The notes: generated by a model from the letters alone, not told the origin. A DNA stretch of 64,000 bases from Gulosibacter molinativorax (GCF_003010915.2 NZ_CP028426.1:2852001-2916000), one strand, 5' to 3'. Positions 42,749 through 52,452 are shown, counted from the stretch's first letter. A program made the numbers and translations.

Positions 42749-44435
42749 TCATATTGAGGCGGATCGCCCCGGCTTCGAGCCCCGCGATGTCCGCAAGCCG
42801 AGCCGCGCATCCGGCAACGGCGGCAAGCCGAAACAGACGGGTCCCGTCGTCACCGTACTGCGGGGCCTGTGGACGTGGCTGACGAGCATGCGCACCGCGA
42901 TCATCCTGCTGTTGCTGCTCGCGCTCGCCGCGGTGCCCGGCTCGCTGTTCCCGCAGCGCTCGAGTGACCCGAATGGCGTCACGGTCTACTTCAACGAGAA
43001 CCCCGATCTGGCGCCGCGGCTCGACGACTGGGGTCTGTTCGACGTGTACTCGACGTGGTGGTTCTCGTCGATCTACATCCTGCTCTTCATCTCGCTGGTG
43101 GGCTGCATCCTGCCCCGCACGACGCACCACCTCAAGGCACTTCGCTCGAAGCCGCCGCGCACGCCCGCGCGCCTCTCGCGAATGGATGCGTACGCCGAGG
43201 TCCAGCTCGACGACAAGTGGGTTGGACGCGAGGGCGAGATCATCGCGAGCGCGCGCGACACGCTGCGCAAGAGCCGCTACCGCACCGAGATCTACGACGG
43301 CGGCAAGCGCGGCATTTCAGTTTCGGCCGAGCGCGGCTACGTGCGCGAGACGGGCAACCTGATCTTCCACATCGCGATGCTCGGCGTGATCCTCTCGGTC
43401 GGGTTCCTCTCGGGCTTCAATTGGCACGGCCAGCGCGTGCTCGTCGAGGGCCAGACGTTCGTGAACGGCCTCGTGAGCTACTCGTCATTCAACCCGGGGC
43501 GCTTCTTCACCCCCGATCAGCTGCCGCCGTATTCGATGAAGCTCAACGAGCTCGATGTCACGTATGAGACCGAAAACGAGAACGCCATCGGCATCCCGAT
43601 CGACTACACGGCCCACGTGACCGTGACGCATCCGGGCGAGGGGCCGACCGACACGACCATTCGTGTCAACGACCCACTGCGCCTCGACGGTACCGACACG
43701 TACCTCCTCGCGAACGGCTACGCGCCGACGATCACGGTGCGCGACCCGGAGGGGAATGAAGTCTTCCGCGACTCCGTTGCGTTCATCCCGCAGGACAATT
43801 TCCTCACCTCGACCGGCGTCGTGAAGGTGCCGGATGGGCTGGCCGAGCAGGTTGGCTTCCTCGGTTTCTTCTACCCGACCGCGGCGCAGCTCGACTCGGG
43901 CGCGCTCACCTCGGTGCATCAGGACCTGCACAACCCGATGCTCACGTTCAACGTGTACGTCGGCGACCTCGGGCTCGACACGGGTATGCCGGTGTCGGTC
44001 TATAGCCTTGATACGACCGACCTCACGCAGATCGCGGGCCGCGACATGGCGGTGCAAGCGATCGAGCTCGCGCCGGGCGACACCGTCGAGTTGCCGAACG
44101 GCCTCGGCACCATGACGCTCGACGCCGAGATTCCCCGCTACGCCTCCTTCGACGTCCACCGCGACTACACGCGCGTGCCCGTCGCCACCTTCGTATTTCT
44201 CGCGATCGCGGGGCTCGTCACGTCGCTCCTCGTCCCTCGCCGCCGCGTGTGGGTGAAGGTGACGAAGAACGCTGAGGGCGTGCTGCTTGAGTTCGCTGGT
44301 CTCGCTCGCGGCGAGGACCACCAACTTGCCCGCGCGGTGAACGATTTGGTCGACGCCCAAACCCAGAAGCTCGTATCGTTGAGGGCAACGCCGGCGACCG
44401 CCGGAGACGCCGGAGACGGAAAGTCAGGACAATGA
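42732..44435 (+). CDS. resB: Cytochrome c maturation protein ResB
   Basis: ATG 42732 within the end of ccdA gives 567 residues. ResB features: early membrane helices (SMRTAIILLLLLALAAVPGS and a second at about 100), LIFHIAMLGVILSVGFL, a long extracytoplasmic domain and a last helix (VATFVFLAIAGLVTSLL). With CcsB/ResC it moves haem across the membrane and ligates it to apocytochrome. ATGA overlap with the next gene. Confidence 0.95.
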   Translation: MSRPSDHIEADRPGFEPRDVRKPSRASGNGGKPKQTGPVVTVLRGLWTWLTSMRTAIILLLLLALAAVPGSLFPQRSSDPNGVTVYFNENPDLAPRLDDWGLFDVYSTWWFSSIYILLFISLVGCILPRTTHHLKALRSKPPRTPARLSRMDAYAEVQLDDKWVGREGEIIASARDTLRKSRYRTEIYDGGKRGISVSAERGYVRETGNLIFHIAMLGVILSVGFLSGFNWHGQRVLVEGQTFVNGLVSYSSFNPGRFFTPDQLPPYSMKLNELDVTYETENENAIGIPIDYTAHVTVTHPGEGPTDTTIRVNDPLRLDGTDTYLLANGYAPTITVRDPEGNEVFRDSVAFIPQDNFLTSTGVVKVPDGLAEQVGFLGFFYPTAAQLDSGALTSVHQDLHNPMLTFNVYVGDLGLDTGMPVSVYSLDTTDLTQIAGRDMAVQAIELAPGDTVELPNGLGTMTLDAEIPRYASFDVHRDYTRVPVATFVFLAIAGLVTSLLVPRRRVWVKVTKNAEGVLLEFAGLARGEDHQLARAVNDLVDAQTQKLVSLRATPATAGDAGDGKSGQ

Positions 44436-45508
44436 TCGAAACGCTTTCGAACTCGTCGAACATCGCGCTGTATATCGCCATGGTGGTCTATGCGGCGGCG
44501 TTCATCTTCTTCACGATCGACCTCGCTACGCGCGGCGCGAAGAAGCAGGATGTGGCGGCTAAGTCGTCGGCGCTCGGTGCTACGGAGCGCTCGAAGCAGC
44601 TCGTCGGTGCGGGTGCCTCGGCCGAGGTTGGTGGCGAAGCGGCGGATGCGGGCATTCTGCGTTCGAGCGTCGTGACCAGCTCGGGCTCGGGGTCGGGTGC
44701 CGTTGCGGGCCAGGCCGCCAAGGCTGAGCCGCGCTGGCGCGACCAGCGCGGCACGGTCTCGCAGAAGATTGCGATGGTGCTCACCGTCGTAGCGTTCGTC
44801 GCACACCTCGCCGCGACCGTGTTGCGCGGCATCGCCGCCGAGCGCGTGCCGTGGTCGAACATGTTCGAGTACACGATGACCTCGACGCTGCTGATCGTGC
44901 TCGTGTTCCTTGCGGTGCAGTTCTGGCAGGACCTCCGCTTCCTCGGCACGTTCATTACGGGCTTCGTCGTGCTCAGCCTTGGCGTCGCGACGGTGGGCTT
45001 CTACGTTGATGTTGTCCCTCTGCAGCCCGCGCTGCAGTCGTGGTGGCTCGTGATCCACGTGTTCGTGGCCTCGCTCGGTACCGGTTTCCTCGCGCTCGGC
45101 TTCGGGCTTTCCCTGTTGCAGCTGCTGCAGGCGCGACGCGAGGCGAAGATTCGTGCGGGCGAGGGTAACAAGCGTGGCTGGCTGTCGGCCATGCCGAGCT
45201 CGGAGCGACTCGAGGATCTCGCGTTCCGTGTCAACGTGATCGGCTTCATCTTCTGGACGTTCACCCTGGTCGCCGGTGCCATCTGGGCCGAGCGCGCGTG
45301 GGGCCGCTACTGGGGCTGGGACACCAAGGAGGTGTGGACCTTCATCATCTGGGTGGTCTACGCCGGCTACCTGCACGCCCGCGGTACTCGCGGCTGGCGC
45401 GGTGCGCCTTCGGCCTGGCTGTCGATTGCAGGCTTCGCGACCGTGGTGTTCAACTTCGGCATCGTGAACGTCTTCTTTACGGGCCTCCACGCCTACTCCG
45501 GCATGTAG
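44432..45508 (+). CDS. ccsB: Cytochrome c maturation protein CcsB/ResC
   Basis: 358 residues, about eight helices. The haem-handling WWD motif is WGRYWGWDTKEVWTFIIW, with conserved His in LHARG and the end segment FTGLHAYSGM. A poorly conserved Ala/Ser-rich segment (about 35-95) precedes the core. It forms the system II haem synthetase with ResB and ends the operon. Confidence 0.95.
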   Translation: MIETLSNSSNIALYIAMVVYAAAFIFFTIDLATRGAKKQDVAAKSSALGATERSKQLVGAGASAEVGGEAADAGILRSSVVTSSGSGSGAVAGQAAKAEPRWRDQRGTVSQKIAMVLTVVAFVAHLAATVLRGIAAERVPWSNMFEYTMTSTLLIVLVFLAVQFWQDLRFLGTFITGFVVLSLGVATVGFYVDVVPLQPALQSWWLVIHVFVASLGTGFLALGFGLSLLQLLQARREAKIRAGEGNKRGWLSAMPSSERLEDLAFRVNVIGFIFWTFTLVAGAIWAERAWGRYWGWDTKEVWTFIIWVVYAGYLHARGTRGWRGAPSAWLSIAGFATVVFNFGIVNVFFTGLHAYSGM

Positions 45509-45521
45509 CCCGTCTCGCTCC

Positions 45522-45550
45522 CCGAGTAAGGCCGTAGGCCTGTATCGAGG
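45522..45550. repeat. Family A half-repeat between ccsB and menC
   Basis: CCGAGTAAGGCCGTAGGCC followed by TGTATCGAGGGG; one half-site in the 50-base gap between the convergent genes. Confidence 0.6.
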
Positions 45551-45558
45551 GGCCGCAC

Positions 45559-46566
45559 CTACGCTTCCGCGCGTGCCACGAGAACTTCGTGGCACGCGCG
45601 GATTCGTTCGTGCCACCACTTTTCTCGCTCGGCGGATGCGCGATACTCGCGCAGCAGCGACTCCCGCGGCAGCGCCACCTCAAGCGAGACCCGGCCGTTC
45701 TTCGGCCTGCGAGGCTCGGCCAGCACATCCGCAGCGAACAGCGAGACCGTGCCGAGCCCTGCCGCGAAGCGCGGTTCAGGTAGCCGTGCGGCGAGCTGCG
45801 CCCCCATGACAATCCCGACCGAGGTATCAAGCGCGCTCGACACCGTCGCGGTGAGCCCCGCATCCTTGACCACCCTGGCCGCGTTGCGGATGCCGCCGAG
45901 CGGCTGCACCTTGACGATCACGTGGTCGGCAGCGCCGGCCCGAGCGACGGCCAGCGGGTCGGTCGCCTTCCGAACCGATTCGTCGGCCGCAATCCGGGTG
46001 CCGAGATCCCGGATGCGCTGCCGCAGCTCCGCGAGCTCCGGCACGGTCGCAACCGGCTGTTCCGCGTATTCGAGGGTGATGCCGAGCTTCGCGATCTCGC
46101 GTAGCGCGTGCTCCGCCTCGTCGAGCTGCCAGCCCGCGTTCGCGTCAATTCGCAGGGATGCTTCGGGCAGCGTCGCCGCGACGGCCTCGATTCGCGCGAG
46201 GTCGTCTGCGAGGGTTTGGCCGCGCTCGGCGACCTTCACCTTGACGGTCCGACAGCCGTCGAACCGGGCGAGGACGCCCGGGACTTCCTCCGGACGCACC
46301 GCCGGAACCGTGGCATTCACATCGACCCACCCCGCGCAGAGCCGCTCCAGCGTGGGATCGAAGCCGTACTCGATCGCGGCGGTGAGCCAATTGGCGGACT
46401 CCTCCGCGTCGTATTCGAGGAAAGGCGAAAACTCGCTCCACGCCCAGGTGCCCTCGATGATCGCGGCCTCGCGCTGCGTCACTCCCCGGAACTTCGTGTT
46501 GAGCGGCAGCGACACGATGCGGGTGCGATCGAGCAGGTCGGGGAGCGAAGGCAACATGGCCTCCAT
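45559..46566 (-). CDS. menC: o-Succinylbenzoate synthase
   Basis: ATG 46566 (MEAMLPSLPDLLD) gives 335 residues; ATG 46557 is an alternative and upstream frame is not coding. Enolase-superfamily residues: KVKV (catalytic Lys), RIDANAGW, EYAEQPV and AADESV for metal binding, then VKVQPLGG. It dehydrates SHCHC to o-succinylbenzoate in menaquinone synthesis. It is transcribed opposite to the other men genes of this region. Confidence 0.93.
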   Translation of the reverse strand: MEAMLPSLPDLLDRTRIVSLPLNTKFRGVTQREAAIIEGTWAWSEFSPFLEYDAEESANWLTAAIEYGFDPTLERLCAGWVDVNATVPAVRPEEVPGVLARFDGCRTVKVKVAERGQTLADDLARIEAVAATLPEASLRIDANAGWQLDEAEHALREIAKLGITLEYAEQPVATVPELAELRQRIRDLGTRIAADESVRKATDPLAVARAGAADHVIVKVQPLGGIRNAARVVKDAGLTATVSSALDTSVGIVMGAQLAARLPEPRFAAGLGTVSLFAADVLAEPRRPKNGRVSLEVALPRESLLREYRASAEREKWWHERIRACHEVLVARAEA

Positions 46567-46717
46567 CTTGCCGGATCGAGGTGCTGTGGCCACGAGGAAT
46601 CTCGGTTTATGAGCTGGCCGTGCGCTGTGGATAACTCTCGGTCGGTCTGCAGTGCGGTCGTTATAGTCAGCGGGTCGGTCGGCACTCGCCGAGCGTGTCG
46701 CCAATGAAGGGTCAAGG

Positions 46718-47356
46718 ATGCACATGGTTCGCAGCGAGGATCAGCGCGGGAACTGGCGCCTGGGCGACCGCGGAGTTGTCGGCCGCGGGGCTGTCGGCGT
46801 GGCCGGGCTGCTGTTGGCGGTCGGGATGCTCGCTGGATGCGCCGATGCGTCAACCGAGAGTGGCGAGACTACTGCGCCGGTTGAGTCGGTTGAAGCCGAT
46901 GCGACTACTGCCGTGCCCGTCGAGTCGGCACCGGAACTCACGGACGAGGAAGCGCTGCAGATCGCGGTGGAGACCTATGAGGAGTATCTGGCGATAAGCG
47001 GCGAGTTGATTGACTCCCAGGGCGACAGCTTTGCTGACCTCGAAGCCATCACGACACCGAACATGAGCGAAGGAAACCAAGCTGCCCTCGAACAATCGAC
47101 ATCCGGTGAATTCACGACAGAAGGCGTAATTCCAGTCATCAAGAGTGAACTCGTTCAGAAGACTTCAAGCGAGATTGACATTCTGCTTTGCCTGGATTTA
47201 TCGCAGTCAAAAACTCTTGATGCGAATGGCCAACAGGTTGGGCCAGACCGCACAGGCCTGACGAATGCAGTCGATGTTCGAGTCGTAAACACGGATGGGG
47301 CATTCAAAGTGGACAGGAGTGACCAATGGACGCAATCCGAATTCTGTTCGGCGTGA
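46718..47356 (+). CDS. Secreted lipoprotein of unknown function
   Basis: 212 residues with a long charged N-region, hydrophobic core LLLAVGMLAG and lipidation Cys41. A Thr/Glu/Val-rich linker (42-75) leads to a domain of about 130 residues (LQIAVETYEEYLAISGELID to the end) with one Cys pair (C176-like CLDL and final CSA), resembling secreted actinobacterial proteins of unknown role. Parts of the gene (46980-47330) are less GC-rich than the neighbours. It overlaps the next gene by 31 bases. Confidence 0.75.
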   Translation: MHMVRSEDQRGNWRLGDRGVVGRGAVGVAGLLLAVGMLAGCADASTESGETTAPVESVEADATTAVPVESAPELTDEEALQIAVETYEEYLAISGELIDSQGDSFADLEAITTPNMSEGNQAALEQSTSGEFTTEGVIPVIKSELVQKTSSEIDILLCLDLSQSKTLDANGQQVGPDRTGLTNAVDVRVVNTDGAFKVDRSDQWTQSEFCSA

Positions 47357-48159
47357 TTCTCGCGAGTGCTTTTGTAGCCATTGGGCCAGTTCAGGCGTTG
47401 GCCGATGGGGATGTCTGTAACGGTGGCAGTTCATGGTTCGACGGCTGCACCAGCAACAACGGCTCATCCGTCTCCGTCGAGTACAACCAGACTTACGAAG
47501 CCCCACCCTCGAGTGGCGGCTACGACACCAGCTATGACTCCGGCTACAGCGACAGCTCAAACTCGAGCTCCAACTCAGGCGGCGGAGGCACCGGCACCTG
47601 CACGATCATCGCCGGGCAGAATGCCGATCGTTGCCAGGCATTCATCCAGCGTCCGGGAGCGCCGAGCGCAGGCGGAGCGGGCGGGCCGTCGGGGCCGGTG
47701 CTTCCCGCATCCTTCTCGGTTAGCGACATCCTCGAGATCGCACCGAGCACCCCGAACCTCTCCATGGAACCGAACGGCTGGGGCGTCCTCGGCCAGCCCG
47801 TGAACTTCTGGGTTGACGCCGAGACCCACCGCCAAGACGGCACGCTGCTCGACCTCCCAGTGCAGGTGCAGTTCACACCGCAGTCGGTGCGCTGGGACTT
47901 CGGCGACGGCAACGGCTGGTCGACCGAATCACTCGGCTCGAGCTGGGCGGAGCAGGGCCTGCCCGAACTCTCCGACACCGCCACGAGCCACCGCTACACC
48001 GAGCGCGGCACCGTGACGGTCACCGCCACAGTCTCGTACTCGGCGGTAGTGTTCATCGCGGGCACGAGCATCCCGGTCACCGGCGCCGTCACGTCAACTT
48101 CTGCCGGAATCTCCTTCGAGCTCTTCGAGCAGTCCACAGTTCTGACACTCGATCCCTAA
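47326..48159 (+). CDS. Secreted protein with a PKD-like domain
   Basis: 277 residues. Signal peptide about 1-27 (LFGVILASAFVAIGPVQALA). A Ser/Gly/Tyr-rich segment (35-90) and four Cys follow (C31, C41 and two near 92-103). The C-terminal half has VRWDFGDGNGW and HRYTERGTVTVTATVSY, the core of a PKD domain, which usually mediates surface protein interaction. It has no anchor; the overlapping lipoprotein could retain it. Partner and role unknown. Confidence 0.75.
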   Translation: MDAIRILFGVILASAFVAIGPVQALADGDVCNGGSSWFDGCTSNNGSSVSVEYNQTYEAPPSSGGYDTSYDSGYSDSSNSSSNSGGGGTGTCTIIAGQNADRCQAFIQRPGAPSAGGAGGPSGPVLPASFSVSDILEIAPSTPNLSMEPNGWGVLGQPVNFWVDAETHRQDGTLLDLPVQVQFTPQSVRWDFGDGNGWSTESLGSSWAEQGLPELSDTATSHRYTERGTVTVTATVSYSAVVFIAGTSIPVTGAVTSTSAGISFELFEQSTVLTLDP

Positions 48160-48260
48160 AAACGACTGATCAGGGGAGCGGGACAAGACGAGTTTCAGGT
48201 CGCTAGACTGACGAGATGCAGCGCCGCTGCAATCCCATTCATTGAAGGATTTTGCGCCAG

Positions 48261-48686
48261 ATGACGACCGAGAGCCTCTCGAGCAACAGCCGTGCACCGG
48301 AGTTCCGCCATGCGAGCGAGATTCCTTTGTCGTTGCCGGAGCAGATGCTCACCCCGCTGCGCTGGAAGGTCGGGCACTGGGCGCTCTTCGGCGCCATGCT
48401 GACGCTCATCGCGGACATCATCGCGCTGCTCTACATCTTTAACTTCTTCGGCATCGAGCGGCAGTTTGAGATCGAAATGTGGATTCTGATCGCCGGCATC
48501 CTCGGGTTCGCGAGCATCACCGCATCCCTCTATGCCATCTTCTTCAAGTCGGGCCGCGGCACGGGCATTGTCGCGCTCATCGCATCCTTCATCATCGGCG
48601 GCGCGCCAGCGTGGCTGTTCGGCAACACGATTATCCAGCTCATCATCAACGGCGGCACGCTGCCGGATGCGCCGATCAACTGGTAG
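48261..48686 (+). CDS. Conserved membrane protein, function unknown
   Basis: ATG 48261 gives 141 residues with three hydrophobic helices: WALFGAMLTLIADIIALLYIF, WILIAGILGFASITASLYAI and GTGIVALIASFIIGGAPAWLF. The N-terminal 35 residues are cytoplasmic and polar. It lies 43 bases before menB on the same strand, probably in its operon. No recognised family. Confidence 0.7.
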   Translation: MTTESLSSNSRAPEFRHASEIPLSLPEQMLTPLRWKVGHWALFGAMLTLIADIIALLYIFNFFGIERQFEIEMWILIAGILGFASITASLYAIFFKSGRGTGIVALIASFIIGGAPAWLFGNTIIQLIINGGTLPDAPINW

Positions 48687-48729
48687 CAGCCCGAGCCGAA
48701 CCGCTCCGCGAGACGATACCGTTAGGCCT

Positions 48730-49641
48730 ATGAGCAACGAGACCGTTTCAGACACGTTCGACCCGTCGCGTTGGCGCGAGGTCGAGGGCTTCAACTTCGA
48801 AGACATCACGTACCACCTCGACACGACCGGACGCATCGCCCGAGTCGCGTTCGACCGGCCCGAAGTCCGAAACGCGTTCCGCCCGCAGACCGTCGACGAG
48901 CTCTACCGCGCGCTCGACAACGCCCGCCAGAACTCCAAGGTCGGCGTCGTTCTCCTCACCGGTAACGGCCCGAGCCCCAAGGACGGCGGCTACGCCTTCT
49001 GCTCGGGTGGCGACCAGCGCATCCGCGGCCGCGACGGGTACCAGTACGCCGAAGGCGAGACCGCCGACACCGTCGACCCGGCCCGCTCGGGGCGCCTCCA
49101 CATCCTCGAGGTGCAGCGACTCATTCGCTTCATGCCGAAGGTCGTCATCTCGCTCGTCAACGGCTGGGCCGCGGGCGGCGGGCACTCGCTCTACGTCGTG
49201 ACCGACCTGTCGGTCGCCTCGCGCGAGCACGCGCAATTCAAGCAGACGGATGCGGACGTCGGTTCCTTCGACGCGGGTTACGGTTCCGCCTACTTCGCGA
49301 AGCAGGTCGGCCAGAAGTTCGCGCGCGAGGCATTCTTCCTCGCCGAGACCTACGATGCCCAGCGCGCCTACGAAATGGGCGCTGTCAACCGCGTCGTGCC
49401 GCACGCGGAGCTCGAGGCTGAGGGCATCCGCATGGCGGAGACGATCCTCGGCAAGTCGCCCACGGCGATCCGGATGCTCAAGTACGCGTTCAACGCGGTT
49501 GATGACGGGCTCGTCGGACAGCAGATCTTCGCCGGCGAGGCGACCCGCCTCGCGTACGGCACCGACGAGGCCGTCGAGGGCCGGGACTCGTTCCTGCAGA
49601 AGCGCGACCCCGACTGGTCTTCTTTCCCCTACCACTACTAG
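48730..49641 (+). CDS. menB: 1,4-Dihydroxy-2-naphthoyl-CoA synthase
   Basis: ATG 48730; 303 residues. Crotonase fold with AFCSGGDQRIRG, NGWAAGGGHSLYVVTDLSVA (oxyanion hole) and QTDADVGSFDAGYGSAYFA, the MenB-specific segment, plus C-terminal PDWSSFPYHY. It closes the second ring of menaquinone from OSB-CoA. menE follows after a repeat. Confidence 0.96.
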   Translation: MSNETVSDTFDPSRWREVEGFNFEDITYHLDTTGRIARVAFDRPEVRNAFRPQTVDELYRALDNARQNSKVGVVLLTGNGPSPKDGGYAFCSGGDQRIRGRDGYQYAEGETADTVDPARSGRLHILEVQRLIRFMPKVVISLVNGWAAGGGHSLYVVTDLSVASREHAQFKQTDADVGSFDAGYGSAYFAKQVGQKFAREAFFLAETYDAQRAYEMGAVNRVVPHAELEAEGIRMAETILGKSPTAIRMLKYAFNAVDDGLVGQQIFAGEATRLAYGTDEAVEGRDSFLQKRDPDWSSFPYHY

Positions 49642-49654
49642 AAATGACTCGATC

Positions 49655-49728
49655 GGTGAGTAGTCGCGGAGCGACGTATCGAACCGGAGCTGGCTTCGAT
49701 ACGCCGACTGCGTCGGCTACTCAACCAG
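49655..49728. repeat. Complete family A palindrome between menB and menE
   Basis: GTGAGTAGTCGCGGAGCGACGTATCGAAC and, inverted, CTTCGATACGCCGACTGCGTCGGCTACTCAACC form a head-to-head pair with a short loop. It fills almost all of the gap and leaves only the menE ribosome binding site (GAAAGGGCAG). Confidence 0.85.
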
Positions 49729-49750
49729 CGTTCAACACGAAAGGGCAGAA

Positions 49751-51073
49751 ATGGCTCGCGAATTGATCTCTATTTCGGCGGATGATCCGCTGGCCGTCTT
49801 GCGCGCCCTCGAGGATGCGATGGTCGGTTCCGGCCCCGCGATCCTGCCGGTGCCGGGGGAAGTCGCGGCGGAGCACATCCAGCTTCCCGGGATCCCCGAC
49901 GACGCGCCACAGGACGTCGTCGCGGTGATCGAGACGAGTGGCTCAACCGCGACGCCGAAGCGCGTGATGCTCACCGCCCGCTCGCTGCGCGCATCCTCCT
50001 CGGCCACCTACGAGCGACTCGACAAGCTGGCCGCCAAGCGCGGCATCAACGTCGAGGAACAGTTCCCGACGCGGCAGTGGCTGCTCGCGCTGCCCGCGCA
50101 CTACGTCGCGGGCCTGCAGGTGCTCGCGCGCTCGCTGCAGGCGGGCACCCGGCCGGTCACCTACACCGCGGAGCACTTCGACGTGCTGTACTTCGAAGAA
50201 GTCGCGGCACAGATGGACGGCGACCGCCGATACGTCTCGCTCGTGCCCGTGCAGCTGCAGCGGCTCGTCGAGGCCGTCAAGAACGAGGACGACTTTACGT
50301 TCATCGAGCGCGAGCGCATCTCGGCCCGCATGGGCCGCTTCGACGGCATCCTCGTGGGCGGTCAGGCCGTGCCGCCGCACATCGTGAAGGCCGCGCGTGA
50401 GCTCGGCTGGGCCGTCGTGCTCACCTACGGCTCGAGCGAGACCTCGGGCGGATGCGTCTACAACGGCGTGCCCCTTCGCGGCGTGACGGCGCGGGTCGAG
50501 CAGGGCGAAATCTGGCTGGCGGGCCCGGTGCTCGCCGCCGGCTATCTCGACGATCCAGAGCGCACGGGCGACACGTTCGTCGAGGCCGACGGGCAGCTCT
50601 GGTATCGCACGAACGACACCGGCACCGTCGAGCCGCCCTTCGACCCGACTGCCGCGCGCGGCGGCGAAAGCAGCCAGCGGGTGTCGGTGACGGGGCGCCG
50701 GGACAACGTCATCAATTCGGGCGGCATCAAGGTCAACCTCGACGAGGTCGAACGCGCACTCCACCAGCGGCCGGGCTTCGAGGATGCGGTCGCGGTGCCG
50801 CTCGCAAGCAAGGAATGGGGCGAATCGGTCGCCCTCGCGATCACGAACCGGGGCGCCGACGAGGCGCAGCTGCTCGTCGAGGCCACCGAGGCGGTCGTGT
50901 TTCTCGGCCCAGCCGCGCGACCGGTGCGATGCATCCAGCTGGATGCGGTGCCACGACTTGCGAGCGGCAAGCCGGACCGAGTGCGAATCGCGCACGTCGT
51001 GGCGATGACCGTGCTCGAGGAGCGCGAGGCGAGCGAGAGCTCGGCGGCCGGCGAAGGGGCCGCTGACTCTTAA
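49751..51073 (+). CDS. menE: o-Succinylbenzoate-CoA ligase
   Basis: 440 residues, shorter than typical ANL enzymes but normal for actinobacterial MenE. AMP-binding motif ETSGSTATPKRVMLT, then YGSSETSGGCVY, WYRTNDTG and the C-terminal hinge GRRDNVINSGGIKVNLDEVE; ASGKPDRV provides the terminal Lys. It activates OSB with ATP and CoA for MenB. Confidence 0.95.
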   Translation: MARELISISADDPLAVLRALEDAMVGSGPAILPVPGEVAAEHIQLPGIPDDAPQDVVAVIETSGSTATPKRVMLTARSLRASSSATYERLDKLAAKRGINVEEQFPTRQWLLALPAHYVAGLQVLARSLQAGTRPVTYTAEHFDVLYFEEVAAQMDGDRRYVSLVPVQLQRLVEAVKNEDDFTFIERERISARMGRFDGILVGGQAVPPHIVKAARELGWAVVLTYGSSETSGGCVYNGVPLRGVTARVEQGEIWLAGPVLAAGYLDDPERTGDTFVEADGQLWYRTNDTGTVEPPFDPTAARGGESSQRVSVTGRRDNVINSGGIKVNLDEVERALHQRPGFEDAVAVPLASKEWGESVALAITNRGADEAQLLVEATEAVVFLGPAARPVRCIQLDAVPRLASGKPDRVRIAHVVAMTVLEEREASESSAAGEGAADS

Positions 51074-51143
51074 GGCCGGGGCAGCCCGGTTCGGGGACGC
51101 GGGCGCACGCGCCAAAGTTTCGTGAACGCCTAGACTCTGACTC

Positions 51144-52094
51144 GTGGCGAAACAGAAGTCGAACAACCCTACCCAGCGTCCGAACAAGGCCAAGGGCAAG
51201 CAGGGCAAGCCAACCATCGGCGATTGGATTGAGGGCGCGCGCCTGCGCACGCTGCCGCTCGCGCTCGTGCCGGTGATCCTTGGTACTGCCTCGGCCGTCG
51301 CCGCCGTCCCGGGGGAGTTCCACTGGATCCGCGCGCTGGGCGCCCTCGTGGTCGCGCTCGCGCTGCAGATCGGCGTCAACTATTCGAACGATTACTCCGA
51401 CGGCATTCGTGGCACCGACGACTATCGGGTCGGCCCGCCGCGCCTGACCGGCTCGGGCCAGGTGAACCCCAAGACGGTCCGGAACGTCGCCTTCGCGTTC
51501 TTCGGCATCGCCGCGGCGGCTGGCCTCGCACTCGCGATCGCAACCCAGCAGTGGTGGCTCCTCGCTGTCGGCGCCGCGGCGATCATCGCGGCCTGGTTCT
51601 ACACCGGCGGCAAGCGGCCGTACGGATACGCGGGGCTCGGTGAGGTCTTCGTGTTCGTCTTCTTCGGCCTGGTCGCGACGGTCGGCACGACGTATGTACA
51701 GATCCTCACGGTGCCGCAGCACACCTGGGTCCTCGCCGTGGCCGCCGGCCTGTTCTCGTGCGCCGTGCTCATGGTGAACAACATCCGCGACCGGGAAACC
51801 GACGTCCTCGCGAGTAAGAAGACGCTGGCTGTGCGCGTCGGGCTGCGTGGCTCGCGCATCCTGTTCGGCCTGTTCGCACTGCTGCCGTTCGTCGCGACGA
51901 TCCTGTTCGGGCTGCTGTACCCGAACACCTTCTTCTCGTTCTTCGCGTTGCTGCTGATTGGTCCTGCAGTGGTCATCACCTCGACCTCGACGGCCGCGAA
52001 GGACCTCATCCTGGCGCTGAAGCTGACCTCGCTTGGGGCGCTCCTGTGGGCCGTGCTGATGGCGTTCGGGCTCTGGATTCCGGCGTTTAGTTAG
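51144..52094 (+). CDS. menA: 1,4-Dihydroxy-2-naphthoate polyprenyltransferase
   Basis: 316 residues with about eight membrane helices. UbiA-family motif NYSNDYSDGIRGTDD binds the Mg-diphosphate, and the second Asp-rich loop is MVNNIRDRETD. It attaches the polyprenyl chain to DHNA to form demethylmenaquinone. The basic N-terminal 25 residues are likely cytosolic. Confidence 0.95.
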   Translation: MAKQKSNNPTQRPNKAKGKQGKPTIGDWIEGARLRTLPLALVPVILGTASAVAAVPGEFHWIRALGALVVALALQIGVNYSNDYSDGIRGTDDYRVGPPRLTGSGQVNPKTVRNVAFAFFGIAAAAGLALAIATQQWWLLAVGAAAIIAAWFYTGGKRPYGYAGLGEVFVFVFFGLVATVGTTYVQILTVPQHTWVLAVAAGLFSCAVLMVNNIRDRETDVLASKKTLAVRVGLRGSRILFGLFALLPFVATILFGLLYPNTFFSFFALLLIGPAVVITSTSTAAKDLILALKLTSLGALLWAVLMAFGLWIPAFS

Positions 52095-52276
52095 CGCTGC
52101 GGGGTTGAGCCCGCGCTGCGGTCTAGCGCAGGCGGGCACTGCGGGTATATCGTCTACTTCGCCGTGCGCGTCGACCGATCGACCACACCGACGGGCACAG
52201 CTGCGCTTACCGGTGGCGGTGAAGGAAATTCGAGGTCGCTCGAAGCCCTTGAACTAGTAGCGTGGAAGGCCCTCGC

Positions 52277-52435
52277 ATGATTCAAAACCTCAACGGCTGG
52301 CACGCCATCATCGTGCTCGTCATCATCGTGCTCATCTTCGGGGCAAACAAACTGCCCCAGCTGGCGCGCAGCGTGGGGCAGTCGATGCGGATCTTCCGCG
52401 AAGAGATCAAGGCCGGTAAGCGCGACGACGAGTAG
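52277..52435 (+). CDS. tatA: Short TatA-family translocase protein
   Basis: 52 residues from ATG 52277. One membrane helix (AIIVLVIIVLIFGANKLPQL) with the FG hinge and the amphipathic helix ARSVGQSMRIFREEIKAG are diagnostic of TatA. The usual acidic C-terminal tail of 30-50 residues is absent. It contributes to the Tat pore for folded proteins. It stands alone; tatC is not in the window. Confidence 0.9.
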   Translation: MIQNLNGWHAIIVLVIIVLIFGANKLPQLARSVGQSMRIFREEIKAGKRDDE

Positions 52436-52452
52436 TCGCGCAGGGCGCTGCC

